Source of the DNA: Klebsiella quasipneumoniae subsp. quasipneumoniae
Lineage (GTDB): Bacteria; Pseudomonadota; Gammaproteobacteria; Enterobacterales; Enterobacteriaceae
Length of the DNA: 64,000 bases
Assembly (NCBI RefSeq): GCF_020525925.1
Contig: NZ_CP084876.1
Coordinates: 3,782,001-3,846,000 of the forward strand
Reading direction: 5' to 3'
Shown here: piece after piece, positions 32,939 to 41,728 of the stretch
Position numbering within the stretch: the stretch's first letter is position 1
How the letters are laid out: each line of letters starts with the position of its first letter
Position numbers and translations under genes: made by a program
The notes under the pieces: model-generated
Seen by the model: only the letters and a program-made list of their open reading frames with translations
What the model was told of the DNA's origin: nothing
Databases searched by the model: none

Positions 32939-34003
32939 TTATTTGTTTTTCGCTTCCAGCGTCGCAAACCACGGCGCGATAAAGTCTTCCGTCTGGCCCC
33001 AGCCCGGAATGATTTTCCCCAGCGTGGCCACGTTCACCGCCCCCGGCTGGGCCGCCAGCAGCGCCTGCGGGATCGCCGCCGCCTTGAAGTCGTAGGTGGC
33101 CGGCGTCGGCTCGCCGGCGATCTTATTGGCGATCAGCCGCACGTTGGTCGCGCCGATAAGCTTCGGATCCACCGCCACGCTCACCTTCCACGGGCTGCCG
33201 GCTTCGCGCATCAGCTGCAGATCCTGGTTGGAAATATCAATACTGTAGAGTTTGATCTCGGTGCGGCCGTTCTCTTTCAGCGCCTTATAGGCCCCCTGGC
33301 TAAAGGCATCCCAGGTGCCCCAGATAGCGTCGATTTTCCCTTTCGGATATTTGGCGAGGATCGCCCCCACCTTGTTGGCAGTGTCGCCCTGCACATCGGA
33401 CGAAACGGCGCCGATCGACTCCAGCTCTTTAATCCCCGGATTTTGCTTCAGCAGCGTCTGGTAAGCCGCCTGACGGCGCTCCATTGGCGGGAAACCCGCC
33501 ACCCACAGCTTGACGATGTTGGCTTTGCCGTTGAAGTCTTTCACCAGCTGGCCAAAGGAGAGATCGGTCAGTGAGGCGTCATCCTGCTGGCTGACCGTCA
33601 CGCCGGGGATCTCGCCGCTCACCGCGGTATCGAACACCGCCACTTTGATCCCGGCGTCCACCGCCTTCTTCACCAGGGCCGTCGAATAGGGGTCACGCCC
33701 CTGGGAGAGAATAATGCCGTCGTATTTCTGGCTGATCGCCTGGTTGACGAAGTCCTGGAATTTGGCGTCATCGCCGTTGCTCAGGAAGGTGCTGATTTTG
33801 AAACCGAGCTTTTTGCCTTCCTGCAGCGCCCCGGCGACAAACTGGGTGGTGTTATCGTCAGACCCCAGGTTGCGGATCACTGCAATGCGGATCGGGCCAT
33901 TGTGTTCGGCAATGGCCGCCGGCGTCGGCGTCGGGGCGGTGGCCAGCACCGCCGTCGACTGCAGCAGACCCAGCGTAATGAGAGAGAGTGCGATCTTTTT
34001 CAT
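32939..34003 (-). CDS. Sugar-binding periplasmic protein, ABC importer 2
   Basis: This 354-aa type I binding protein has a clear signal peptide (MKKIALSLITLGLLQSTAVLATA, cleavage about residue 22). The mature part opens with a PTPTPAAIAEHNG linker and then IRIAVIRNLGSDDNTTQF. Ligand-pocket blocks include VFDTAVSGEIPGVTVSQQDD, LWVAGFPPMERRQ and AIWGTWDAF. It is unlike the binding protein of importer 1. It lies 20 bp after the permease in an operon whose promoter region carries met boxes, so a methionine-cycle sugar, 5-methylthioribose, is the favoured ligand (inference). Confidence 0.85.
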   Translation of the reverse strand: MKKIALSLITLGLLQSTAVLATAPTPTPAAIAEHNGPIRIAVIRNLGSDDNTTQFVAGALQEGKKLGFKISTFLSNGDDAKFQDFVNQAISQKYDGIILSQGRDPYSTALVKKAVDAGIKVAVFDTAVSGEIPGVTVSQQDDASLTDLSFGQLVKDFNGKANIVKLWVAGFPPMERRQAAYQTLLKQNPGIKELESIGAVSSDVQGDTANKVGAILAKYPKGKIDAIWGTWDAFSQGAYKALKENGRTEIKLYSIDISNQDLQLMREAGSPWKVSVAVDPKLIGATNVRLIANKIAGEPTPATYDFKAAAIPQALLAAQPGAVNVATLGKIIPGWGQTEDFIAPWFATLEAKNK

Positions 34004-34023
34004 GCGGTTTACCCTGTAAAATG

Positions 34024-35022
34024 TTAAGTACGGCGCTGAAAATAGGTCAGTGCCAGCGCGCCAGCCAGTACCAGCCCTTTAATAATGTCCATCGCGTAAT
34101 ACGGCACCGAGAGCATCACCAGCCCGTTGGAGAGCACGCCGAGGATCACCGCCCCCACCAGCGTCCCCAGGGCGTTCGGTTTGCCGGAACCGGCCAGCGA
34201 AAAGCCGATCCAGGCCGCCGCCACCGCGTCCATCAGATAGCCGCCGCCGGCGTTAACCTGCGACGATCCGATACGCGAGGCCAGCAGAATGCCGCCGAGC
34301 CCGGCCAGCAGCGAGGCAATCACGTACGCCGCCACTTTATAACGCGTGATCCGCAGGCCGGAGAGCCGCGCCGCCTCCGGGTTGCCGCCGATGGCGTACA
34401 TCCGCCGGCCGTGGGTGGTAAACGACAGCGCCAGCTGGGCGACCAGCGTTACCACCAGCATGATGATGACGATGGTCGGCACCTGGCCCAGCGCGCCAAA
34501 TGCCGCCGGGAGGGTGCCTTCTGCCATCTCGCCGCTCGGCAGCACCATGTTTTCGGTAATCGACCCGCCGTAGCTGTATGTCATTGCCACCCCCTGAATC
34601 ACAAACAGGCTGGCCAGGGTGGCGAGCATGTCGGGGATGCGCAGCACCACGATCAGAAAGGCGTTAAACAACCCCACCAGGGTGCAGAGCGCGAGGGTGA
34701 TCAGAATGGCTTCGGTGGTCCCCAGGCCGTGCCAGACAAACAGAGAGATCACCAGGGCGTTGGCCAGCGACGCCGTCGATCCGACGGACAGATCGAAGCC
34801 GCCGATGGTGAGGGAAATCGACACCCCAATGGCAATCACCGTCACGATGGCTATCGAGCGCAGAATGTTGATGATGTTGAACGGGTCAAGGAAGTTGTCC
34901 GAGGCGAAGCCAAAGACCGCCACCAGCAGCACCACGGTCAGCAACATGCCCCACTTATAGAGAAAATCAAAAAATCGCTGACGGCCCGATACCGTCGCGT
35001 TCACTGCCAGGGCCTTGCTCAC
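34024..35022 (-). CDS. Sugar ABC transporter permease (RbsC-type), importer 2
   Basis: This 332-aa RbsC-like inner-membrane permease has predicted 8-10 helices, the signature LTIGGFDLSVGSTASLANAL, and the ATPase-coupling loop AIGGNPEAARLSGLRITRYK. I place the start at a GTG (35022-35020) that overlaps the ATPase stop by 4 nt and is preceded by GGAGGAGCGGCA; the longer frame to 35130 lies inside the ATPase gene. A single permease implies a homodimeric channel, unlike importer 1. Confidence 0.86.
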   Translation of the reverse strand: MSKALAVNATVSGRQRFFDFLYKWGMLLTVVLLVAVFGFASDNFLDPFNIINILRSIAIVTVIAIGVSISLTIGGFDLSVGSTASLANALVISLFVWHGLGTTEAILITLALCTLVGLFNAFLIVVLRIPDMLATLASLFVIQGVAMTYSYGGSITENMVLPSGEMAEGTLPAAFGALGQVPTIVIIMLVVTLVAQLALSFTTHGRRMYAIGGNPEAARLSGLRITRYKVAAYVIASLLAGLGGILLASRIGSSQVNAGGGYLMDAVAAAWIGFSLAGSGKPNALGTLVGAVILGVLSNGLVMLSVPYYAMDIIKGLVLAGALALTYFQRRT

Positions 35023-36521
35023 GCTGCCGCTCCTCCGGTTGAATAATAAAGCAGTGTCTCTTCCCGGGCTTCCGCGCCGGGGATCTCCGCCACGATCCGT
35101 CCGTCCCATAGTACGCAGATGCGGTCGCATAAACCGACCAGCTCGGCGAATTCACCCGAGGCATAAATCACCCCTTTGCCTTCCCGCGCCAGACCATCGA
35201 TCAGCATGAACAGATCGGTTTTCGCTTTCACATCGACCCCTTTGGTCGGTTCGTCAAAAATCAAAACGTTGGCATCGCCGCGCAACCATTTGCCAATGGC
35301 CACCTTCTGCTGATTGCCGCCGGACAGACGGCGCAGCGTCTGACCGGGACCGGTGGCGCGCACGCCGAGGCGGGCAATCACCTCCTCCGCCCAGCGCCAG
35401 GCCTGGCGATGGCCGAACAGGCTCCAGCGCGAAAAGTGGTTATCGGCGCTGACCGCCAGGTTCATCGCGATCGGCTCTTCGATGAAAATGCCCTCTTTGC
35501 GCCGCTCCTCCGGGACCAGCGCCAGGCCGCGCCCCACCGAGTCGGCGGGATCCCGCGGCCGCCACGGCTGGCCGTTCAGCTCGCCGCGCTGCACCCGGCT
35601 TTTGCTGGCGCCGAACAGCGCTTTGCACAGCTCGGTTTTGCCCGCCCCGGCCAGCCCGGCGATACCCAGAATTTCCCCCTTACGCAGGCGCAGCGAGATA
35701 TCCTGCAGCAGCGCCTCATCGTGCAGCCCTTCCACCTGCAGCAGCACGTCTTCACCGTGCGGCGGACGCGGCGGCGGGAAGATATCGCTCAGCTCGTGGC
35801 CCAGCATCTTTTCGACAATCTGTTCCCCGCTCAGCGGCGCCATCGGGCCGCTCTCAATCAGACGCCCGTCGCGCAGCACCGTCAGGGTGTCGCAGATCGC
35901 CTTCAGCTCGTGGATGCGGTGCGAAATAAACACCACCCCGATCCCCTGCTGCTGCAGACGGCGTACCACCGCAAACAGGCGTTCGCTTTCATGCTGATCC
36001 AGCGGCGCGGTGGGTTCATCGAGGATCAGAAAGCGGCAATGGTGCGACAGGGCGCGGGCCAGCAGGATCTGCTGTTTTTCGGCGAGCGTGCAGCTGTCAA
36101 TAGAGCGCCTGACGTCCAGCGCCACGTCCAGCTGCGCCAGCGCCTCGCGCGCCAGCTGCCGAACCCGCGACCAGCGGAAGGTCGTCCCCGGCTCCGCCAG
36201 CCTGTCCAGCATGATGTTTTCGGCAATGCTCAGGCCCGGCACCAGCGCCACGTCCACCTCCTGCTGCACCAGGTGGATCCCCAGCTGTTTGGCATCCCGA
36301 GGCGAACGAATAGTGACCGACTGGTTATTGATCGTCACTTCGCCCTGATAATGGGCGTGGGTGCCGCACAGCACCGCCATCAGCGTCGACTTACCCGCGC
36401 CGTTGGCGCCGGTCAGGGCATGCACCGACCCGCCATGAAGGGTGAAGGCCACCTTGTTCAGCGCCTGAAAGCCGGAGAAGGCCAGGCTAATGTTATGCAT
36501 CTCAAGGCGATTCGCGCTCAT
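35019..36521 (-). CDS. Sugar ABC transporter ATPase (RbsA-type), importer 2
   Basis: This 500-aa double ABC protein has Walker A GANGAGKST and Walker B FLILDEPTAPLDQ in domain 1. Domain 2 has the loop GLAGAGKTE, LSGGNQQKVAIGKWL and VLIFDEPTKGVDV. The ATG at 36521 follows GGGAGCAGTG. It is the first gene of the ABC-2 operon. About 160 bp upstream is the hcxA start in the opposite direction, with a met-box array between. Confidence 0.88.
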   Translation of the reverse strand: MSANRLEMHNISLAFSGFQALNKVAFTLHGGSVHALTGANGAGKSTLMAVLCGTHAHYQGEVTINNQSVTIRSPRDAKQLGIHLVQQEVDVALVPGLSIAENIMLDRLAEPGTTFRWSRVRQLAREALAQLDVALDVRRSIDSCTLAEKQQILLARALSHHCRFLILDEPTAPLDQHESERLFAVVRRLQQQGIGVVFISHRIHELKAICDTLTVLRDGRLIESGPMAPLSGEQIVEKMLGHELSDIFPPPRPPHGEDVLLQVEGLHDEALLQDISLRLRKGEILGIAGLAGAGKTELCKALFGASKSRVQRGELNGQPWRPRDPADSVGRGLALVPEERRKEGIFIEEPIAMNLAVSADNHFSRWSLFGHRQAWRWAEEVIARLGVRATGPGQTLRRLSGGNQQKVAIGKWLRGDANVLIFDEPTKGVDVKAKTDLFMLIDGLAREGKGVIYASGEFAELVGLCDRICVLWDGRIVAEIPGAEAREETLLYYSTGGAAA

Positions 36522-36624
36522 CACTGCTCCCGTGCGGCAATTAATCTTCTGATTTAACGAATTTTTCATAGCCGCCGCTGGCTGACAACTGCGTAAAAAG
36601 CATAAGATACAACGAAATAATATT

Positions 36625-36648
36625 AGCCATCTGGATGTCCAGACATAA
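36625..36648. promoter_or_regulatory. MetJ operator (met boxes), ABC importer 2 / hcxA
   Basis: Three adjacent octamers, AGCCATCT GGATGTCC AGACATAA, fit the tandem met-box pattern; the first two follow the degenerate form seen at natural MetJ targets. The site lies 36 bp upstream of hcxA and about 100 bp from the ATPase start. It probably governs both directions. Confidence 0.75.
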
Positions 36649-36684
36649 CATCAGGTTAGCCCAACACCTATAAGGACAGCTTTC

Positions 36685-37773
36685 ATGAGCAACAGCGAAA
36701 TCCGCGTCGTGCCCGGCCCGGCCAACTATTTCTCCCACCCTGGCAGCCTTCAGCGGTTAAGCGATTTTTTTAACGCCGACCAGCTATCGCGGGCGGTGTG
36801 GGTCTATGGCGAGCGCGCCCTGGCCGGCGCCGAACCTTTTCTGCCGGCGGCCTTCCACCTGCCGGAGGCAAAAAAGATCCGCTTTACCGGCCACTGCAGC
36901 GAACGCGATGTGGCGGCGCTGGCGCAGGCCTCAGGTGACGATCGGGCGGTAGTGATTGGCGTAGGCGGCGGCGCGCTGCTCGACAGCGCGAAAGTGCTGG
37001 CCCGCCGCCTGGGGGTTCCGCTGGTGGCCATCCCGACCATCGCCGCCACCTGCGCGGCATGGACGCCGCTGTCGGTGTGGTACAGCGACGCCGGACAGGC
37101 CCTGAATTTTGAGATCTTCGATGACGCGAATTTCCTGGTGCTGGTCGAGCCGCGCATCATTCTCAACGCCCCGGCGGAGTACCTGCTGGCGGGCATTGGC
37201 GACACCTTAGCCAAATGGTATGAGGCAGTGGTGCTGGCGCCGCAGCCGGAGGCCCTGCCGCTCACCGTGCGGCTGGGGATTAACGGCGCGCTGGCGATCC
37301 GCGACGTGCTGCTGGCCAGCAGCGAAACGGCGCTGGCGGACCAGCGCCGCGGCGAGCTGAGCCAGGCGTTTCGCGATGTGGTGGATGCGGTTATCGCCGG
37401 CGGCGGGATGGTTGGCGGGCTGGGGGAACGTTACACCCGGGTCGCCGCCGCCCACGCGGTGCATAACGGGCTGACGGTGCTGCCGCAGACGGATAAATTC
37501 CTCCACGGCACCAAGGTGGCCTACGGCATTCTGGTGCAAAGCGCCCTGCTCGGTCAGGATGAGGTCCTGGCGCAGCTGGTGCAGGCCTGGCAGCGCTTTA
37601 ACCTGCCGGCGACGCTGGCGGCGCTGGAGGTCGATATCACTAACCGCGCAGAGCTTGACCGGGTCATTGCCCATACCCTGCGCCCGGGCGAGTCGATTCA
37701 CTATTTACCGGTGACGTTAACCCCTGAGGTTCTGCGCGCGGCGTTTGAGAAGGTGGAATACTTCAGCCGTTAA
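36685..37773 (+). CDS. hcxA: Hydroxycarboxylate dehydrogenase A (YbdH)
   Basis: This 362-aa iron/glycerol-dehydrogenase-like NAD(P)H oxidoreductase is orthologous to E. coli YbdH/HcxA. It has the nucleotide-binding block VIGVGGGALLDSAKVLA and the metal-ligand regions GIGDTLAKWYE, AAAHAVHNGL and FLHGTKVAYG. The E. coli enzyme reduces 2-oxo acids such as 2-oxobutanoate and 2-oxoglutarate. Met boxes 36 bp upstream support a link to methionine-derived keto acids. In E. coli it is divergent from ybdL; here that neighbour is about 30 kb away and an ABC importer takes its place. Confidence 0.92.
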   Translation: MSNSEIRVVPGPANYFSHPGSLQRLSDFFNADQLSRAVWVYGERALAGAEPFLPAAFHLPEAKKIRFTGHCSERDVAALAQASGDDRAVVIGVGGGALLDSAKVLARRLGVPLVAIPTIAATCAAWTPLSVWYSDAGQALNFEIFDDANFLVLVEPRIILNAPAEYLLAGIGDTLAKWYEAVVLAPQPEALPLTVRLGINGALAIRDVLLASSETALADQRRGELSQAFRDVVDAVIAGGGMVGGLGERYTRVAAAHAVHNGLTVLPQTDKFLHGTKVAYGILVQSALLGQDEVLAQLVQAWQRFNLPATLAALEVDITNRAELDRVIAHTLRPGESIHYLPVTLTPEVLRAAFEKVEYFSR

Positions 37774-37830
37774 TCACCCCGACCGTCTATACCTAATGAT
37801 GATTCTCACCACTCTCGCAACGAGGTCATC

Positions 37831-38574
37831 ATGCAGATCGATTTAACAGGTAAGAAGGCGCTGGTTACCGGCGCCAGCCGTGGGTTGGGTCGTGCTATCG
37901 CCCTGTCGCTGGCGCGCGCCGGCGCCGATGTGGTTATTACGTATGAAAAATCGGCCGATAAAGCCCAGGCGGTCGCCGATGAAATAAAAGCGCTGGGCCG
38001 GCACGGTGAAGCGGTGCAGGCCGACAGCGCCAGCGCGCAGGCGATTCAGGATGCCGTCACCCATGCGGCGCGTTCCCTCGGCGGGCTGGACATTCTGGTC
38101 AACAACGCCGGGATCGCGCGCGGCGGCCCGCTGGAGTCCATGACGCTGGCGGACATCGACGCGCTTATCAACGTCAATATTCGTGGGGTGGTTATCGCCA
38201 TCCAGGAGGCGCTGGTGCATATGTCAGACGGCGGGCGCATCATCAACATCGGCAGCTGTCTGGCTAACCGCGTGGCGCAGCCGGGCATCGCGGTTTACTC
38301 GATGACCAAGTCCGCCCTCAACTCCCTTACCCGCGGCCTGGCGCGCGATTTAGGCCCCCGCGGGATCACCGTTAACCTCGTCCATCCCGGCCCGACCAAC
38401 AGCGATATGAACCCGGAAGACGGCGAGCAGGCCGATGCCCAGCGTCAACTTATTGCGTTAGGTCACTACGGCCAGCCGGAAGACATCGCCGCGGCGGTCA
38501 CCTTCCTCGCCAGCCCGGCCGCCGGGCAGATCTCCGGCACCGGTTTGGATGTGGATGGCGGTTTGAACGCCTGA
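37831..38574 (+). CDS. Short-chain dehydrogenase/reductase (FabG-like)
   Basis: This 247-aa classical SDR has the cofactor motif TGASRGLGRAIA (residues 14-25), LDILVNNAGIA, INIGSC with the catalytic serine, and the active-site YSMTK. The C-terminal ISGTGLDVDGGLNA is typical of 3-oxoacyl-ACP-reductase-like SDRs. It has its own AACGAGG ribosome site and a terminator after it, so it is probably a single-gene unit. Substrate unknown; not the housekeeping fabG, which lies in the fatty-acid cluster elsewhere. E. coli K-12 has no gene here between hcxA and ybdD, as I recall. Confidence 0.85.
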   Translation: MQIDLTGKKALVTGASRGLGRAIALSLARAGADVVITYEKSADKAQAVADEIKALGRHGEAVQADSASAQAIQDAVTHAARSLGGLDILVNNAGIARGGPLESMTLADIDALINVNIRGVVIAIQEALVHMSDGGRIINIGSCLANRVAQPGIAVYSMTKSALNSLTRGLARDLGPRGITVNLVHPGPTNSDMNPEDGEQADAQRQLIALGHYGQPEDIAAAVTFLASPAAGQISGTGLDVDGGLNA

Positions 38575-38591
38575 TCGCACATTTTCTGCAA

Positions 38592-38618
38592 GCCTCTGTC
38601 GCCCGGCAGAGGCCTTTT
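38592..38618 (+). terminator. Intrinsic terminator after the SDR gene
   Basis: GCCTCTG at 38592-38598 and CAGAGGC at 38607-38613 form a 7-bp stem with loop TCGCCCGG, followed by CTTTTC. It sits 18 bp after the SDR stop. Confidence 0.75.
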
Positions 38619-38757
38619 CGAGCCGCCTCGACGGGTTGCGTTTTGCCGCTTACCTGCGTTTTTTCTCCGCTCTACCCTACCCCATAAGAAATTCGGGATT
38701 TATCTAATAGTCTTATTATTTCCTTATATTTTGTGTGGTCGCACAGTGGAGGTACGG

Positions 38758-38820
38758 ATGAAGATTGTCTGGTCAAAAACGGCAGATAAGCCATTTTCTA
38801 AAATCGATAGTGGCGGTTAA
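38758..38820 (+). pseudogene. Stub of a RelE/ParE-type toxin gene
   Basis: This is a 20-codon reading frame (MKIVWSKTADKPFSKIDSGG) with a strong ribosome site, GTGGAGGTACGG. The opening resembles the N-terminus of RelE/ParE toxins (the pattern ..VWSKKADKQLSKID..) but ends after 20 codons, where a toxin would need about 90. An intact XRE antitoxin starts 44 bp later. I read it as a toxin gene reduced by deletion; a real short peptide is the alternative. Confidence 0.5.
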
Positions 38821-38864
38821 ACGCCGAACCACCACCACCTACCTGCATGAGGAGCATGCCGAAT

Positions 38865-39269
38865 ATGACTATTCAGTACATCAAGGATGAAGAAGGAAAA
38901 GACCAGTATGTCGTCATTCCTTACAGTGATTACTTTCGTATGCGCCTGGCTCTGCTGGAGTACGACGACGAGGATGAAAGGGACTGGGAAGATATTCCTT
39001 ATGAATCAGACATCTATGATAACGTCATGCTGCCAGGCGAAGTATGCGACGTGATGCATAAAGAAAACGTCAGCCTGCAGGCTGCGTGGCGCATCCTGCG
39101 CGGGATGTCCCAGCAGGAGGTCGCCGAAAAGCTCGGCATCAGCCAGTCCGCCGTGTCACAGCTGGAAGCGCTGGACTCCCGTCCGCAGAAGCGCACCCGC
39201 GAGAAGCTGGCGGCGCTCTACGGCTGTAAGCAGGAGCAGATCAGCCTCTATCTGCCGAAAGAGGGTTAA
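38865..39269 (+). CDS. XRE-family antitoxin-like regulator
   Basis: This 134-aa protein has an acidic N-terminal part ([18 protein letters not shown]) followed by a Cro/C1-type helix-turn-helix at about residues 75-125 ([40 protein letters not shown]). That layout is typical of antitoxins paired with RelE/HigB-like toxins. The ATG at 38865 has AGGAG at normal spacing; earlier ATGs at 38847 and 38856 do not. Its partner toxin is reduced to a stub upstream, so it is probably an orphan regulator. Its stop overlaps the convergent ybdD stop within TTAA. Confidence 0.82.
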   Translation: MTIQYIKDEEGKDQYVVIPYSDYFRMRLALLEYDDEDERDWEDIPYESDIYDNVMLPGEVCDVMHKENVSLQAAWRILRGMSQQEVAEKLGISQSAVSQLEALDSRPQKRTREKLAALYGCKQEQISLYLPKEG

Positions 39270-39463
39270 CAGCACTTCGCCCCGCCCTTGCCGCCGTAGC
39301 GGGCGTCCTGGCGTTCGCGGAAAAATGCTTCGTAGGTCATTGGCGTCTGATCCGGATGGTTGACGCGCATGTGCTCGACGTAGTTGTCGTAATCCGGCAC
39401 GCCGATCATCATTTTGGCGGCCTGGCCCAGGTACTTACCTGCTTTGGAAAGGGTGTCGAACAT
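39266..39463 (-). CDS. ybdD: YbdD/YjiX family small protein
   Basis: This 65-aa conserved protein ([20 protein letters not shown], then [12 protein letters not shown], ending in GGAKCC) is encoded next to cstA, as in E. coli. YjiX, its paralogue, accompanies the CstA paralogue BtsT, which suggests a role with these pyruvate or peptide carriers. The start at 39463 matches the conserved N-terminus. A REP element lies between it and cstA. Molecular function is unknown. Confidence 0.9.
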   Translation of the reverse strand: MFDTLSKAGKYLGQAAKMMIGVPDYDNYVEHMRVNHPDQTPMTYEAFFRERQDARYGGKGGAKCC

Positions 39464-39488
39464 AATTCTGATCTCACAGAAAAAGTAC

Positions 39489-39516
39489 GCCGGGTAAGGC
39501 GAAGCCGCCACCCGGC
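39489..39516. repeat. REP element between cstA and ybdD
   Basis: GCCGGGTAAGGCGAAGCCGCCACCCGGC is a REP palindrome in the 60-bp spacer. In the cstA-ybdD transcript it could protect the upstream cstA message and lower ybdD expression. Confidence 0.8.
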
Positions 39517-39523
39517 ACACAGG

Positions 39524-41629
39524 TTAATGCGCCCCTTTCGCCTGGGTCACTATCGCGTCCAGGTTTTCAGGCATTGGCTCATACGGTGTCTCTTTCGCCG
39601 TCGGTTTATTCTCTTTCAGCGCCGCCAGCGCGGTTTTAATCGAGAACAGCGCCAGCACCACCACCACGATCATAAAGAAGATGGTCAGCCCGGCATCGAG
39701 ACGGTTGTTAAACACCAGCTGCGCCAGCTGCGACTCGGTGTACTGCGCCGGGATTTTGCCGCTGTCGATCATCGCCTGGAACTTGTTGGCAATCGCCAGG
39801 AAGCCCACTTTATTGTCCGGGCTGAAGGCCTTCTGCCAGCCGGCGGTGAGGGTACAGATCAGCAGCCAGGCCGTCGGCACCAGCGCCACCCACGCATAGC
39901 GCTGACGTTTCATCTTGAACAGCACCACTGCGCAGAGCATCAGCGCCATCCCCGCCAGCATCTGGTTGGCGATACCGAACAGCGGCCACAGGGTGTTAAT
40001 GCCGCCCAGCGGATCGACCACTCCCTGATGGAGGAAGTAGCCCCACGCCAGCACGCACAGCGCCGTCGCCAGCAGGTTAGCCGGTAAAGAGTCAGTACGC
40101 TTCAGGTTCGGGGAGATCACCCCCAGCAGATCCTGCAGCATAAAGCGCGCCGCACGGGTGCCGGCATCCACCGCCGTCAGGATAAACAGCGCTTCAAACA
40201 GAATGGCAAAGTGGTACCAGAACGAGACGTCCATCAACCCGCCCAGCGCGCCGTGGAGAATGTAGGCCATGCCCACCGCCAGCGTAGGCGCCCCGCCGGC
40301 GCGGGAGATGATGGACTGCTCGCCCACCTCATTCGCGATATGCGTCAACGTTTCCGGGGTAATCGCAAAGCCCCAACCGCTCACCACCTGCGCCGCCGAC
40401 GCCACCACATCGGTGGTTCCCGCCGGCGCCAGCACCGCCATCGGGCTGTTCATCGCGAAGTAGACGCCCGGGTCAATGATACAGGCGGCCACCAGCGCCA
40501 TAATCGCCACGAAGGATTCCATCAGCATGCCGCCGTAGCCGATAAAGCAGGCCTGATTTTCATTCGCCAGCATCTTCGGCGTGGTACCGGAGGCAATCAG
40601 GGCGTGGAAGCCCGACACCGCGCCGCAAGCGATGGTGATAAACAGGAACGGGAACAGGTTGCCAGTCCATACCGGGCCAGTGCCGTCGATAAATTTGGTC
40701 AGCGCCGGCATGGTCAGGGTCGGACGCATAATCAGAATGCCGATCGCCAGACCGACGATAGTGCCGATTTTCAGGAAGGTGGAGAGGTAGTCGCGCGGGG
40801 CGAGCAGCAGCCAGACCGGCAGCACCGCGGCGACAAAGCCGTAGCCCACCAGCATCCAGGTGAGCTGGACGCCGGTAAAGTCAAAGAACGGCGCCCAGGT
40901 CGGGCTTTCCGCTACCCAGCCGCCGGAGATAATGGCGAACACCAGCAATACCAGCCCAATCACCGACACTTCGCCAATGCGCCCCGGGCGCAGATAGCGA
41001 ATGTAGATCCCCATAAACAGCGCCAGCGGAATGGTAAAGGCCACGGTATAGGTTCCCCACGGGCTGTGGGTCAGCGCTTTCACCACGATCATCGCCAGCA
41101 CCGCGAGGATGATCACCATGATCATAAAGGTCGCCACCAGGGCAATCACCCCGGCGGTCGCCCCCATCTCCTCTTTCACCAGTTCGCCCAGCGAACGGCC
41201 GTCGCGACGGGTGGAAACGAACAGCACCATAAAGTCCTGCACCGCCCCGGCCAGCACTACGCCGGCGAGGATCCAGATCATCCCCGGCAGATAGCCCATC
41301 TGCGCGGCGAGCACCGGACCCACCAGCGGCCCCGCGCCGGCGATGGCGGCAAAATGGTGACCGAACAGCACTTTTTTGTCAGTCGGGACATAGTCGAGGC
41401 CATCGTTATGCCGCACCGCGGGCGTCATGCGCGTCGGGTCGACGCCGAGCACGGTTTTGGCGATATACAGGCCATAAAAACGATACGCGATCAGATAAAC
41501 GCAGACTGCCGCGACGACAATCCACAGCGCGTTGATCTGCTCACCCCGGTTTAAAGCAATGTAGCCGAGGGCAAAGGCTCCGATCACGGAGAGCAGTGCC
41601 CAGATAAGGTATTTCCCTGAATTATTCAT
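39524..41629 (-). CDS. cstA: Carbon starvation protein CstA (pyruvate/peptide carrier)
   Basis: This 701-aa inner-membrane protein with many helices (about 16-18) has the CstA family blocks FGHHFAAIAGAGPLVGPVLAAQMGYLP, FVSTRRDGRSLGELVKEEMG and the GGAPTLAVGMAYILHGALGG region. CstA takes up pyruvate and has been linked to peptide use under carbon starvation. In E. coli it is CRP-dependent, and a CRP-like site lies about 100 bp upstream here. Order entH-cstA-ybdD is as in E. coli. Confidence 0.96.
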   Translation of the reverse strand: MNNSGKYLIWALLSVIGAFALGYIALNRGEQINALWIVVAAVCVYLIAYRFYGLYIAKTVLGVDPTRMTPAVRHNDGLDYVPTDKKVLFGHHFAAIAGAGPLVGPVLAAQMGYLPGMIWILAGVVLAGAVQDFMVLFVSTRRDGRSLGELVKEEMGATAGVIALVATFMIMVIILAVLAMIVVKALTHSPWGTYTVAFTIPLALFMGIYIRYLRPGRIGEVSVIGLVLLVFAIISGGWVAESPTWAPFFDFTGVQLTWMLVGYGFVAAVLPVWLLLAPRDYLSTFLKIGTIVGLAIGILIMRPTLTMPALTKFIDGTGPVWTGNLFPFLFITIACGAVSGFHALIASGTTPKMLANENQACFIGYGGMLMESFVAIMALVAACIIDPGVYFAMNSPMAVLAPAGTTDVVASAAQVVSGWGFAITPETLTHIANEVGEQSIISRAGGAPTLAVGMAYILHGALGGLMDVSFWYHFAILFEALFILTAVDAGTRAARFMLQDLLGVISPNLKRTDSLPANLLATALCVLAWGYFLHQGVVDPLGGINTLWPLFGIANQMLAGMALMLCAVVLFKMKRQRYAWVALVPTAWLLICTLTAGWQKAFSPDNKVGFLAIANKFQAMIDSGKIPAQYTESQLAQLVFNNRLDAGLTIFFMIVVVVLALFSIKTALAALKENKPTAKETPYEPMPENLDAIVTQAKGAH

Positions 41630-41728
41630 TGTTGTGGTCCACCGGTAGGGTAATCAGGATGTTACAGTTTGTTTCTAGAACACAACGCAGAATTTAACAA
41701 CATCGAAACAGCGCAGATGCCGTCCACC

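Noticed and set aside
40211..41554. 447-codon plus-strand reading frame opposite cstA
   Set aside because: Histidine/arginine-rich translation typical of the reverse frame of a membrane-protein gene; no independent support.
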